Assembly: GCA_029880325.1 (NCBI GenBank)
Contig: JAOUOP010000047.1
Span: forward strand, 1-64,000
Length of the DNA stretch: 64,000 nt
Direction: 5' to 3'
DNA from: Myxococcales bacterium
GTDB lineage: Bacteria; Myxococcota_A; Polyangia; Polyangiales; JAFGIB01
The position numbers were made by a program, and so were the translations under genes. How positions within the stretch are numbered: position 1 is the first letter of the stretch; the number at the start of each line of letters is the position of its first letter. This document shows, in pieces, positions 42,857-51,629 of this stretch. The notes under the pieces were generated by a model. It had not been told where the DNA came from. It made no database searches and saw only the letters and a program-made list of their open reading frames with translations.

Positions 42857-44566
42857 TTGACGGACAGGCGCGCCGAGCAGCGGTCGATGATGCACGCGGT
42901 AGACGAGGTGGCGCCGCAGCCGGCGCCGGTGGTTCGGGCGTCCGGCTTTTGGCCCCCGGCGCGCCTGTGGGCTACTGCCGCACTCGGGCTGGCGGCGACC
43001 TTGGCCCTGGACTTGAGCTTGCCCCTGGGTGTGGCCGGCGGTGTTCCCTATGCCGCGGTGACCTTGCTGGGGCTGCGCGGTCAGACGCCGCGTACGAGCC
43101 TGTTGCTGGCTGCGTGTGGGACGGGGCTGACCCTCGTCGGGTGGGCCGCGTCGCCGCCTGGCGGCGTCGCGTGGATGGTGACGACCAATCGTGCCTTGGC
43201 GGTCTTCGCGATCTGGGTGACCGGCATCGCATGCGCCAAGCGAGTGGAGTCCTTGCGGGCGCTATCGGCGGCGCACGAGGATCTCGAGCGCCAGGTACAG
43301 GCGCGAACCGCCGAGCTGCAAGAGACCCACGGCGCCCTGCTGGCTGAACGCGACGAGCACGCGCGCGCCGAGGCGGCCCTGCTGCACGCGCGCAGGCTGG
43401 AGGCGCTGGGGCGCTTGGCCGGCGGGGTGGCCCACGACTTCAACAACGTGCTTGCGGGCGTTTTGGGTCATGCCGAGCTGCTCAGCCGGCAGTTGCCCGC
43501 CGGCTCGCAGGCCCAGCGCGATGCCCAGGTCATCGTCGAGCTCGCCCATCAGGGCGCCGACCGCACGCGCCAGCTGCTGGTCTTCGGGCGTCAGGGAAAG
43601 GCCCGGCTGACGACCTTCGATCTGAAAGACGCCGTCGCGCGCACGGCGCGGACCCTGGAGCGCACGCTCGGCGAGTGCGTCGCGCTGCAGCTGGAGTTAC
43701 CCGAGGCTGCGGGGTGGATTCGCGGCGATGAGGTCGAGCTGAGTCAGCTGCTGCTCAATCTCTGTCTCAACGCCCGCGACGCGATGCCCGAGGGCGGGAC
43801 GCTGTCGATCGCCCTGCGCCCGCGGGAGTTGAAGCAGTCGTTCGAGGAGGGTTCGCAGCGCTTCGAAAAGGGCGCCTACCTGGAGCTCGAGGTGCGCGAC
43901 ACCGGTGCCGGCATGGCGCCCGAGGTGCTGGAACGGGCGATGGATCCCTACTTCACCACCAAGCCGCCCGGGGTCGGCAGCGGCCTGGGTCTGGCGCAGG
44001 TCCAGGGTGCCGCTCGCAACGCCCATGGTCGCATCACCGTGACCAGCCAGCCGGGCGAGGGCACGAGCTTTCGGGTCTGCTTTCCGCTCGCCGAGCCGCC
44101 CTGCGAGCAGGCGGCGGAAGCGACGCCGCAGCGGCGCCAGAGCGCCGTGGCAAGCCGCCAGCGCATCCTGGTGGCGGAGGACGAGCCCATCGTGCGCCGC
44201 TTTGTCGCTCGCCTGCTGCAGCACGAGGGCTTTGAGGTGAGCGCCTGCGCCAGCGGCGAGGAGGCCGAGCGCCTCTTCACGCAGAGCGAAGGGCATTTCG
44301 ATCTGCTGCTGACCGACGTCTTGATGGGTGGCATTGATGGCTTCGAGCTGGCGCGCCGCCTGCTCGAACGCTCGCCGTCGCTGCCGGTGCTGTTGATGAG
44401 CGGGCACACCGGCGACACCCTGCGCCGGCGCAATGTCGATGCCGGTCGCTTTCGGGTGCTCGACAAGCCCGTCGAGAGCCGTGTGCTGGTCGAGGCGGTC
44501 AGAAGTGCCCTCGAGACGAGTGCGGTCGGCTCGGAGGCCGCTATCTTGACCGGGCCGTCTTTGTGA
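42857..44566 (+). CDS. Membrane hybrid histidine kinase with C-terminal receiver
   Basis: A 569-residue protein. Three to four membrane helices lie in residues 30-125 (LWATAALGLAATLALDLSL, PYAAVTLLGLRG, LAVFAIWVTGIAC), followed by a coiled coil. The HisKA domain has RLAGGVAHDFNNVLAGVLGHAELL (phospho-His in VAHDFNN). The HATPase has LNLCLNARDAMPEGG, VRDTGAGMAPEVLERAMDPYFTTKPPGVGSGLGLAQV. The receiver has RILVAEDEPIVRRFVARLL and Asp in DLLLTDVLMGG. It starts at TTG 42857 or ATG 42887. No partner regulator adjoins it. It follows the MITE-like element by 123 bases. Confidence 0.9.
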   Translation: MTDRRAEQRSMMHAVDEVAPQPAPVVRASGFWPPARLWATAALGLAATLALDLSLPLGVAGGVPYAAVTLLGLRGQTPRTSLLLAACGTGLTLVGWAASPPGGVAWMVTTNRALAVFAIWVTGIACAKRVESLRALSAAHEDLERQVQARTAELQETHGALLAERDEHARAEAALLHARRLEALGRLAGGVAHDFNNVLAGVLGHAELLSRQLPAGSQAQRDAQVIVELAHQGADRTRQLLVFGRQGKARLTTFDLKDAVARTARTLERTLGECVALQLELPEAAGWIRGDEVELSQLLLNLCLNARDAMPEGGTLSIALRPRELKQSFEEGSQRFEKGAYLELEVRDTGAGMAPEVLERAMDPYFTTKPPGVGSGLGLAQVQGAARNAHGRITVTSQPGEGTSFRVCFPLAEPPCEQAAEATPQRRQSAVASRQRILVAEDEPIVRRFVARLLQHEGFEVSACASGEEAERLFTQSEGHFDLLLTDVLMGGIDGFELARRLLERSPSLPVLLMSGHTGDTLRRRNVDAGRFRVLDKPVESRVLVEAVRSALETSAVGSEAAILTGPSL

Positions 44567-44582
44567 GCGGTGCAGGGAGCGG

Positions 44583-44740
44583 TCAGAAGTGCCGCGCGAA
44601 GCTCAGTGAGATGACGTCCAGGTCGAAGCGGTAGCGGCCGGCGTTGATGTAGTAGGGCCCGATGGGCTGACCCTGGTCGGCGTTGGGGACTTCGACGCCG
44701 GCGGTGCCGTCGAAGCCGGGTCGCTCGCATTTGCCGAGCC
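44583..44740 (-). pseudogene. C-terminal remnant of an outer-membrane barrel gene
   Basis: The minus-strand frame that ends at 44583-44585 reads PGFDGTAGVEVPNADQGQPI, then GPYYINAGRYRFDLDVISLSFARHF and stop. The alternating pattern and terminal Phe are those of the last strands of a FadL-type barrel. Upstream the frame is lost; a Gly/Ser-rich stretch in another frame (SGGSANASDPAST) suggests a frameshift around 44730. The 15-mer GCGGTCAGAAGTGCC at its end (44579-44593) also occurs inside the kinase gene at 44495-44509. The rest of the gap up to 44983 shows no gene. Confidence 0.45.
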
Positions 44741-44983
44741 GCCGGAGCCCTGGGAGTCTCCAGTGGTCGAGTCGCTGCCCACGCCGCTCGATGCACCGCC
44801 GGAGGCGGGTGACGGCAACGCCGGCGACGGGTGCGCCGGCGAGGCGCTTGGCCGGGGGGGGCCACAGCCGGCGGGCAGCTGGGTGCGTGGGCTCGGGTGG
44901 TAGGCGTTCGAGCGCTTTGCTGCCACTCGTGCTCGCCGCTTCCGCGTTGCGCCGAGCGCGCCTTCCGGCTTCGGGCCGCCGCG

Positions 44984-45898
44984 CTACGGATCGATGTCGA
45001 CGCCCACGCGCGTGCCGACCATCACCACATGGCCCTCGATGTTGAAGTCGCGGTCGGGATGCACTTCGTAACCTGCGTAAACCACCAGATAAGGCATCAA
45101 GGAGCCCGTGCGCATGGCGGCGTAGCCGCCGCCGACGGTCGCGCGCAGACCCGGCGGCAAGAGGTCGGCGCCCGGGTCGAAGCGCACCACCGGGGTGAGT
45201 TCCACGTCCAGCAGGCGTGAAAACCAGGTCACGCGCAGCAGCAGCGGCGTGCCTGCGGTGATGGTGGCGTCGATGCGGCGGGTGCCCTCTTGGTTATCGC
45301 TGAGGCCGCCGAAACCGCCCACCTCCAGGCCCGCGGCCAGCGTGAGCCGCCGGCCGACGCCGTAGGCGAAGAGGGCTCGGCCGCCGCCGCCGGCGCCCAG
45401 GTAGGTGTCGCCCTGTTCGAAGTAGAGCGCGCCGAAGCCGCCGCTCTCGAGCAGGATCACAGCGCGTCCAGCATCGCCCTGCACACCCTCGAAGTCCGGC
45501 TCGGGCTCGAGCCAAAAGGGGCAGTCTTCGGCCACATGTGCGTTGGCGAAGCGCAGGAGCGCAAGCGTGCGGTCCAGGGTCAGCACCTCGCCGTCGAGTT
45601 CGCCGCGCTCGGCGTGGATGCGTTCGGCCGGGCCGCCGCGCAGGGCGATTTGGCCGCCGATGAAGGCCTCCAGCCGATCGCGCACCAGCGGCTCTACCCG
45701 GCATACGCTGCCCATGGCCGACTCGGCGTTGGCTTCCATTTGCACGCGATCGAGGACCCAGCCGGTGTCTCCGCTGATTTCGACGGCCTTGCGCAAGTCC
45801 ACGTACAGCGCGCGGTCGACGGCGTGCTCCGGTAGCGTGGCGCAACCGAGGGTGAGGCTTGCGAGCAGGAGCCCGGTGAGGCTGGTGACCTTGCGCAT
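44984..45898 (-). CDS. Lipoprotein with outer-membrane-like C-terminal domain, unknown function
   Basis: A 304-residue protein beginning MRKVTSLTGLLLASLTLGCATLPEHAVD. The LTLGC lipobox is clear, so Cys19 is the predicted lipidation site. The first part is mixed alpha/beta (YVDLRKAVEISGDTGWVLDRVQMEANA). The second half has Gly-turned strands (GAGGGGRALFAYGVGRRLTLAAGLEVGG ... GYEVHPDRDFNIEGHVVMVGTRVG), as in a small barrel or a beta-sandwich. Family not recognised. A 9-G run (45910-45918) lies just upstream of the start. Confidence 0.75.
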   Translation of the reverse strand: MRKVTSLTGLLLASLTLGCATLPEHAVDRALYVDLRKAVEISGDTGWVLDRVQMEANAESAMGSVCRVEPLVRDRLEAFIGGQIALRGGPAERIHAERGELDGEVLTLDRTLALLRFANAHVAEDCPFWLEPEPDFEGVQGDAGRAVILLESGGFGALYFEQGDTYLGAGGGGRALFAYGVGRRLTLAAGLEVGGFGGLSDNQEGTRRIDATITAGTPLLLRVTWFSRLLDVELTPVVRFDPGADLLPPGLRATVGGGYAAMRTGSLMPYLVVYAGYEVHPDRDFNIEGHVVMVGTRVGVDIDP

Positions 45899-45932
45899 GG
45901 ATGAATCAAGGGGGGGGGAGAGCCAGTTGCGG

Positions 45933-46433
45933 TCAGCTGCGCTCGAGGCGCGCGAAGAGGGCCGCGCGCCGCTCTAGGCTTTCGGCGGGCCAGTGCTCGG
46001 AGGCTTTGTAGAACTTGGCCATCACGCTGGCGCCCTCGGGTAGCGCGAGCCACGGCAGCTTGGATTCGGTGAAGATGTGGATGTCGGGCGGGAGGCGAGG
46101 GGGCGCATCCAGGGTGCCCACGCGTACGAAGCGCACGAACTCGGCGATGGGGCCGTAGGCGTAGCGGCTCCAGACGGCCACCTGGCAGCGCGCGCAGCGG
46201 GTGATGCGCTGGCCCTGGCCGCTTGCGGTGGGGGTGTCGATGTCGACGGCTTCGCCCTGGAGGATCTCGATGCGGTCGGCTTCGATCAGCGCGTTGATGG
46301 CGAAGCCGGCGCCGGTCTCGCGCTGGCAGCTTTGGCAGTGGCAGCAGTGAACGAAGAGCGGCGGGCTTGCGAGCTGATAGCGCAGCTGGCCGCAGGCGCA
46401 GCCGCCTTGAAGCGTTGTGGTCTCTGGCTCCAT
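45933..46433 (-). CDS. GFA family protein (glutathione-dependent formaldehyde-activating enzyme-like)
   Basis: A 166-residue zinc protein. The motifs GGCACGQLRYQL, HCCHCQSCQRETGAGFAINALI and TRCARCQVAVWSRY are the Cys clusters that bind two zinc ions in the GFA/CENP-V family. The family name comes from glutathione-dependent formaldehyde activation; for most members the true substrate is unknown. It is divergent from the LysR gene at 46667, which is a plausible regulator of it. Confidence 0.92.
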   Translation of the reverse strand: MEPETTTLQGGCACGQLRYQLASPPLFVHCCHCQSCQRETGAGFAINALIEADRIEILQGEAVDIDTPTASGQGQRITRCARCQVAVWSRYAYGPIAEFVRFVRVGTLDAPPRLPPDIHIFTESKLPWLALPEGASVMAKFYKASEHWPAESLERRAALFARLERS

Positions 46434-46666
46434 CGTCGGCTCCCTTGGCGAGGCGCCGAGGGTAGCACGGGGCGCAGCGAGGCCAGCAATGGGGCGCCGC
46501 TGGGGGATTTTTGCCGCTCTCCGGCTCCGCTCGTGTCACGCCCCCCCCCACTGTTGGCCGTCCACGCCTGCGGCAGCGCCGACGAGCGCGAGACAAGGGC
46601 GTTGCCCATCGAGACTCGCGCTATAATATATATGTATTCAATATAGTGATATGATAAGTCATACCG
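46434..46666. promoter_or_regulatory. Divergent promoter region between GFA gene and LysR gene
   Basis: This 233-base gap holds an AT-rich tract at 46620-46665 (CTATAATATATATG, then TTCAATATAGTGATATGATAAG). It is exceptional in this GC-rich window and contains TATAAT-like sequences suited to a -10 box. A 9-C run lies at 46541-46549. LysR proteins normally bind interrupted T-N11-A palindromes in such a divergent gap; the AT-rich tract is the likely location. Confidence 0.5.
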
Positions 46667-47554
46667 ATGGAGCGATATCTCGCCTTCCACGCCGTCGCCC
46701 TCGAAGGCAGCTTCACGCGCGCCGCCGCGCGGCTCCATCGAAGTCAACCCGCAGTGAGCCAGGCCGTCAGCGCCCTCGAGGATGAACTCGAGCAGCGCCT
46801 CTTCACGCGCCAGGGACGCAAGGTGGAGCTCAGCCACGCTGGCGAACTCTTGCTGCCCCATGTGGAACAAGCCCTCGATGCCCTGGCCAAGGGTCGTGCC
46901 CGCGTGGAAGGCCTCAAGCAACTGCTGGGCGGCAAGGTTCGCCTGTGCGTCTCCGATACGCTGGCGATCCACGCCCTGCCCGAAGTCCTGCGCGACTACC
47001 ACCGACGCTATCCCGAAGTCGAGCTACGGCTCGACAATCGCAGTTCGGGGAGCGTACTCACCCAGGTCTACCGCCGCCGCGCGGAGCTGGGGCTGTCGAC
47101 CCGCGCTGACGAGCGCCTTCACTGCGAGCCGCTTTCGCCCATCGAGGACGTGGTCATCTGCCCGCCCGACCACGCCTTCGTCGGTCAGCGTGCGGTGGGC
47201 ATCAAGGCGCTCGCCGCCGAGCCCCTGCTGCTGCTCGACGACAGCTCTGAGCTGCGGCGCCTGCTCGAGGCCATGCTGCGCAAGGCGGAGGTCAAAGCCC
47301 GCGTGACGATGGAGCTGGCCAGCGTCGAGGTGATCGCCCCCATGGTGGCTGCCGGACTCGGCGTTTCGCTGGTACCGCGCTTTGCCGTACGCCGCGAGCT
47401 CGAGGCAGGCCGCCTGCACGCACTGCCGCTGCGGGGCCTTTCACGGCGGCCGCTCTTTGCCGTGCGCCGCAGGCGTCCACAGTTGCCGCCGGCCGCCGCC
47501 GTGCTGGAGCGCGCCCTGATCGAAGCGCTGCCTCCCGCCCAGCCCCTGGTGTAA
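46667..47554 (+). CDS. LysR-family transcriptional regulator
   Basis: A 295-residue regulator. The HTH lies at the N-terminus (MERYLAFHAVALEGSFTRAAARLHRSQPAVSQAVSALEDEL), followed by the linker helix (QRLFTRQGRKVELSHAGELLLPHVEQAL). A periplasmic-binding-like effector domain follows (GKVRLCVSDTLAIHALPEVLRDYHRRYPEVEL ...). It is divergent from the GFA-family gene, the classic LysR arrangement, so it may control that gene and itself. The effector is unknown. Confidence 0.93.
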   Translation: MERYLAFHAVALEGSFTRAAARLHRSQPAVSQAVSALEDELEQRLFTRQGRKVELSHAGELLLPHVEQALDALAKGRARVEGLKQLLGGKVRLCVSDTLAIHALPEVLRDYHRRYPEVELRLDNRSSGSVLTQVYRRRAELGLSTRADERLHCEPLSPIEDVVICPPDHAFVGQRAVGIKALAAEPLLLLDDSSELRRLLEAMLRKAEVKARVTMELASVEVIAPMVAAGLGVSLVPRFAVRRELEAGRLHALPLRGLSRRPLFAVRRRRPQLPPAAAVLERALIEALPPAQPLV

Positions 47555-47567
47555 AAGAAGCGGCCCC

Positions 47568-48770
47568 ATGACCGGTCGTGGTCATGGCCGCGGCAAGGGC
47601 TTCGCGGTAGCCTGTGGTGTGCCCGCGCCAATCCGAGCCACCGCCGCTCACGCGCTCGCCCGGCTACTGCCCGTGCTGGGCCTCTCACTGGGCCTGGCCG
47701 CCTGCTACGAGAGCCACCTTCGCCCCGGTGAAGGAGACGAGCCCTTCGATTTCCTGCGCCGCTTCGAGCCGCCAGCCGACCCCGCCCTGGAGCGACTCGA
47801 GCCCGTGGTGCCGACCGCGCCGCCACCCGAGGCCGTGGTCTGTGCCGCGCGTCCGGCCGAGCAATGCGTCGCGGCCTTTCCGCGCGTGATGATCGTGATG
47901 GACGCTTCCAGCTCCATGCTCGCGGGCGACGGACCCGGCGACACCAACTGGGACAAGGCGCGGCTGGCCCTGGCGGGTAATCCCACCGCCTCGGACTCCT
48001 TCGACCCGGGCTTCGTGCAGCCGGCCTTCGAGCGTGAAATCGAGGTGCAGGGCAACCGCGTCACCATGGAGGATGTCTTTCACCTGGGGCTTTTGGCCTT
48101 CAATAACGACACCGCTCTGATGCTGCAGTACGCGCCCTGTGCCAGCGATAACATCCAGTGGGCCATGGATCCCTATGTCTCCTGCGAGCCGCCTCTTTGC
48201 ACCGACCCCTACTCCGGCATGCCCGTGTGGACCTTCAAGAATAGCGATGTCGATCGCGAGGCGCCGTTCGTGCAAACAACGCACAGTTATATGCCGCCTT
48301 GCAACGGTGGCGCCGCCGAGCGCTGCGTCGGCTCGAGCTACAATACGCACACCGAACAGGGTCTGCTCGCGGCCGTCCAGAACATCACCGACTACCGCGA
48401 AGACTCCGGCGGCTTCGAGCTGACGCCGAGCACGCCCTTTGCGCTGATCCTGATCACCGACGGCGCCACATCGCCGGGCTCCCTTCCCGTCCCCGTGCTC
48501 GAAGGCCTCTTCGCAAAGGGCATCCGCACCTTCGTCATCGGCCTGGCTCCGAAGGGTTCGGGCGCGCCTTCGACCGAGTCGAGCCGCGAGGAACTCGACG
48601 CCTACGCGCGCGCCGGCGGCACCGGCAGCGCAGCGCTCATCGAGCCCGACGAGGCGGAAATCGCCGATGCCTTCGCCGATGCCGTCGCCCGCATCATCGT
48701 CGAGATCGGCACTGACCCCTGCTGCCTGCCCAACGACTGCAGCCGCGACGGTGAACCGCCGGCGCCGTGA
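47568..48770 (+). CDS. Lipoprotein with von Willebrand factor A domain
   Basis: About 400 residues. A hydrophobic segment LLPVLGLSLGLAACYES ends in a lipobox (GLAAC), so it is probably lipid-anchored. The start may be ATG 47568 or GTG 47619. The VWA domain begins RVMIVMDASSSMLAGDG with a MIDAS-type DxSxS and continues to FALILITDGATSPG and GIRTFVIGLAP. Ten or more Cys lie between these (CASDNIQWAMDPYVSCEPPLC, PPCNGGAAERC) and at the end (DPCCLPNDC). Such proteins are frequent in Myxococcota; the ligand is unknown. Confidence 0.85.
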   Translation: MTGRGHGRGKGFAVACGVPAPIRATAAHALARLLPVLGLSLGLAACYESHLRPGEGDEPFDFLRRFEPPADPALERLEPVVPTAPPPEAVVCAARPAEQCVAAFPRVMIVMDASSSMLAGDGPGDTNWDKARLALAGNPTASDSFDPGFVQPAFEREIEVQGNRVTMEDVFHLGLLAFNNDTALMLQYAPCASDNIQWAMDPYVSCEPPLCTDPYSGMPVWTFKNSDVDREAPFVQTTHSYMPPCNGGAAERCVGSSYNTHTEQGLLAAVQNITDYREDSGGFELTPSTPFALILITDGATSPGSLPVPVLEGLFAKGIRTFVIGLAPKGSGAPSTESSREELDAYARAGGTGSAALIEPDEAEIADAFADAVARIIVEIGTDPCCLPNDCSRDGEPPAP

Positions 48771-48785
48771 CGGCCGGGACGGATC

Positions 48786-50384
48786 TCAGGCCACGTCGCG
48801 CGCTTGGTCCCGAGCTTGGGCCGGCGGCTCGCTCACACCCGCCGACTGCTCGCCTTCGTCGCGCCCGGCGGCCCGGGTCTCGAAGTCGTAGTTCATGGCG
48901 TCGAACTTGCGCGTGCGGTTGCGGAAGCGGAAGCTGAAGTCGGGCCAGACGGTGGTGTTGCGGCCGTTTTCGTCCAGGTACCAGGAAGCGCAGCCGGAGG
49001 TCCAGACGGTGCCTTCGAGCTTGTCCTGCATCTCCTGGTCAAAGGCCATGGCCGCCTCGGCGCGAACCTGGAGCGTGGCAGCCTGCCGCTGCTGCAGGGC
49101 CGAAAGCGCCCCCAGGATGTACTCGAACTGCGACTCGAGCATGTAGATCATGGAGTTGTGGCCCAGGCCCGTGTAGGGGCCCGACAGCAAAAAGAGATTC
49201 GGGAAGCCGGCGATGGTGGTGCCCAGATAGGCCGCGGCGCCCTCTTTCCAGTGCTCGCCGATGCTGCGGCCATCGCTGCCGAAGACCATCTCCATCACCG
49301 GATGGTTTGTGACCTTGAAGCCGGTGCACATGATGATGGTGTCGACGTCGTAGCGCTGACCGTCTTTGGTCACGATGCTGTTGGCCGTGACGCGATCGAT
49401 GCTGTCGGTGATCACGTCGACGTTGGGTTGGTCCAGGGCCGGGTAATAGTCGTTGGAGATCAGGATGCGCTTGCAGCCCAGGGTGTAGTTCGGCGTCAGC
49501 TTCTTGCGCAGCTCGCGGTCTTTGACCTGGTCGCGCATGTGCTGCAACACGCGCTTGCCCGCGCGCTTCATCATCTTGGGCCGCACCATGCCCATGACCA
49601 CGAACTCGCGCGTGGCGTACTCGCGGAAGCGATCGAGCTTCTGCAGGAAGGGCACGCGCTTGAACAGGGACTTCTTGGTGTCGCTGAACTCGTGGTCAAT
49701 GCGCGGCACCACGTAGGCCGGGGTGCGTTGGAAGACCTTCATTTCGCCCACGCGCGGCTGGATCGCGGGGATCACCTGGATCGCAGAGGCGCCGGTGCCC
49801 ACCACCGCCACCCGCTCGCCGCTGAGATCGTGGTCGTGATCCCAATTGGCGGAGTGAAAGACGGCGCCCTCGAAGTTGTCGAGACCCGGGATGTCGGGCA
49901 TCGAGGGGGCGCTGAGGCCGCCCTGGCCCAGCACCAGGATGTCGGCGCTGAAGCGCCCGGCCGAGGTCTGCAGGCGCCAGCGCTGGGCGGCCTCGTCCCA
50001 GCGGGCCTGCTCCACCTCGTGGCCGAAGCGGATGTAGGGGCGCACGCCGAAGTTGTCGGCGCAGTCGCGCAGGTACTGAAGGATCTCGCCCTGCCAGGCG
50101 AAGGTGCGCGTCCAGTTGGGGTTTTGCGCGAAGGAATAGGAGTAGATGGTGGAGGCCACGTCGCACTGGCAGCCCGGGTAGGTGTTGTCGCGCCAGGCGC
50201 CGCCCACGTCGTCGGCCTTCTCCAGCACCACGAAGTCGTTTTCGCCCGTCTGCAGCAGCCGGATGGCCATGCCCAGGCCGCCAAAGCCGGCGCCCAGGAT
50301 CGCGATGCGGTGGTGGGGTACTTGCTCGCTGGCCGCCGTGGGGCCGGGCCGCTCGGAGGTCTCGGTGCTCGCTTGAAGGTCCAT
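48786..50384 (-). CDS. Flavin-dependent monooxygenase, Baeyer-Villiger type
   Basis: A 532-residue FAD/NADPH enzyme. It has the FAD-binding GxGxxG in IAILGAGFGGLGMAIRLL, then DDVGGAWRDNTYPGCQCD, typical of the family. The Baeyer-Villiger fingerprint FxGxxxHxxxWD appears as FEGAVFHSANWDHD. A second Rossmann motif follows (VAVVGTGASAIQVIPAI). It would insert oxygen next to a ketone or oxidise a hetero atom; the substrate is unknown. It is divergent from a TetR regulator with a palindromic operator between the two genes, so it is probably substrate-inducible. Confidence 0.93.
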   Translation of the reverse strand: MDLQASTETSERPGPTAASEQVPHHRIAILGAGFGGLGMAIRLLQTGENDFVVLEKADDVGGAWRDNTYPGCQCDVASTIYSYSFAQNPNWTRTFAWQGEILQYLRDCADNFGVRPYIRFGHEVEQARWDEAAQRWRLQTSAGRFSADILVLGQGGLSAPSMPDIPGLDNFEGAVFHSANWDHDHDLSGERVAVVGTGASAIQVIPAIQPRVGEMKVFQRTPAYVVPRIDHEFSDTKKSLFKRVPFLQKLDRFREYATREFVVMGMVRPKMMKRAGKRVLQHMRDQVKDRELRKKLTPNYTLGCKRILISNDYYPALDQPNVDVITDSIDRVTANSIVTKDGQRYDVDTIIMCTGFKVTNHPVMEMVFGSDGRSIGEHWKEGAAAYLGTTIAGFPNLFLLSGPYTGLGHNSMIYMLESQFEYILGALSALQQRQAATLQVRAEAAMAFDQEMQDKLEGTVWTSGCASWYLDENGRNTTVWPDFSFRFRNRTRKFDAMNYDFETRAAGRDEGEQSAGVSEPPAQARDQARDVA

Positions 50385-50449
50385 GCTGCGCTTCCTGCTT
50401 CCGCGTCGCCGTTCGCCAGGTCCGTGCTGCAGAAGTGCAGGGAAGGTCC

Positions 50450-50489
50450 TTGACGTCGGGGTTACTCAGAGTAACTTACCAGGAGTAAC
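50450..50489 (+). promoter_or_regulatory. TetR operator and promoter
   Basis: TTGACG at 50450-50455 and TAACTT at 50472-50477 are spaced 16 bases and could be the -35 and -10 of the tetR promoter. A near-perfect palindrome GTTACTCAGAGTAAC at 50461-50475 lies between them, and a half site GAGTAAC recurs at 50483-50489. The arrangement suggests autorepression and control of the divergent monooxygenase. AGGAG at 50481-50485 is the ribosome site. Confidence 0.65.
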
Positions 50490-51185
50490 GTGCAAGTGAC
50501 AAAGCGCAATTCGGGTGGCGCCGAGCCGGCAGCCTCCCAGTCCACGGCGGGGGTGGGTGACTACGCCCACGGGCGGGTGCCGCGGGCCCTGCGCCGGCAG
50601 CAGATCCTGGAGCTGGCGGCCGAGCTCTTCGTCGAGCGCGGCTACGGGGCGGCCTCCATGGACGAGCTGGGGCGCCGCGCCGGCGTCACCAAGCCCGTGA
50701 TCTACGCGCTGGTGGGCAACAAAGAGGCGGTCTTCGCCGAGGTGGTGGCCGGCGAGGCCCGCGAGCTGTCCCAGCAGGTCGAGGCCGCGGTGCGCGCCGA
50801 GGACGATGCCGAGCGCAAGCTCCACGCCGGAGCGCTGGCGTTTTTCCGCTTCGCCGAGAGCCGCCGCGAGGCCTGGGCGGCGCTGCTAACCCCCGACACC
50901 GGTCCCGGCAACGCCGAGCTGCAGGCCGCCCGTCGCTTCCACACCACGGCGGTGGCGCGGCTTTTGTCCGAGGGGGTGGAGTTGGCCGGCGGCGAGGTCG
51001 ACCCGTTGATGACCGAGGCCTGCGCCCGTGCCATCAACGGCGCCTTCGAGGCCCTGGCCGACTACGGGCGCGACCATCCCAGCCTGCAGCCCGAGGTGCT
51101 GGCGGCCCTGGCCACCCAGCTCCTGGCCCCGGGGCTGCGCGACCTGTCGGGTCTCGACGGGCCGCGGGCGGCCGTGGACCGCTGA
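50490..51185 (+). CDS. TetR-family transcriptional repressor
   Basis: A 231-residue regulator. The N-terminal HTH is RRQQILELAAELFVERGYGAASMDELGRRAGVTKPVIYALVGNKEAVFAEVV. The C-terminal ligand domain is helical (RRFHTTAVARLLSEGVELAGGEVDPLMTEACARAINGAFEALADYG). It starts at GTG 50490 or GTG 50496 after AGGAG. It probably represses itself and the divergent Baeyer-Villiger-type monooxygenase through the palindrome at 50461-50475. A thioesterase gene follows after 40 bases. Confidence 0.92.
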   Translation: MQVTKRNSGGAEPAASQSTAGVGDYAHGRVPRALRRQQILELAAELFVERGYGAASMDELGRRAGVTKPVIYALVGNKEAVFAEVVAGEARELSQQVEAAVRAEDDAERKLHAGALAFFRFAESRREAWAALLTPDTGPGNAELQAARRFHTTAVARLLSEGVELAGGEVDPLMTEACARAINGAFEALADYGRDHPSLQPEVLAALATQLLAPGLRDLSGLDGPRAAVDR

Positions 51186-51225
51186 GCCGGTATCGGGCAC
51201 GATAGCCCGGGTCCCGGGAGCCCCC

Positions 51226-51615
51226 ATGGAGATCGCCGCCGCGCCCCATCCCTTCGCCGAGCTGATCGGCCTCGAATTTGATCACAAGCGGGCCGGCGAG
51301 AGCCTGTGCCGGCTGCGCGTGAGCGAAGCGTTGATGAATCCCCAGGGCGTGGTGCACGGCGCGGTGCTCTATGCCCTGGCCGACACCGGCATGGGCGGCG
51401 CGCTGTATCCCACGCTCGAAGCCGGTCAGCTGTGTGCGACCATCGAGATCAAGATCAGCTACTTCCGCCCGGTGCGCGGCGGTGAGGTGCGGTGTCACAG
51501 CCGTATCAGCCACCGCGGCAGCCGTGTGGCCTCGCTCGAGTCCGAGATCCAGGCTGGCGAGGTGCTCGTGGCCAAAGCCAGCGGCAGCTTTTCCATCTTC
51601 ACGCCGCGCGCCTGA
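51226..51615 (+). CDS. PaaI-type hotdog-fold thioesterase
   Basis: A 129-residue single-domain hotdog protein. NPQGVVHGAVLYALADTGMGGALYP is the PaaI/YdiI signature with the catalytic Asp/Glu position in the helix. ATIEIKISYFRPVRGGEVRCHSRISHRGSRVASLESEI forms the strands. It hydrolyses acyl-CoA thioesters, often aromatic ones. ATG 51226 is the only good start. Its place next to a TetR gene and a ketone-type monooxygenase suggests a small catabolic unit. Confidence 0.9.
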   Translation: MEIAAAPHPFAELIGLEFDHKRAGESLCRLRVSEALMNPQGVVHGAVLYALADTGMGGALYPTLEAGQLCATIEIKISYFRPVRGGEVRCHSRISHRGSRVASLESEIQAGEVLVAKASGSFSIFTPRA

Positions 51616-51629
51616 GGCTCCCTCGACCC

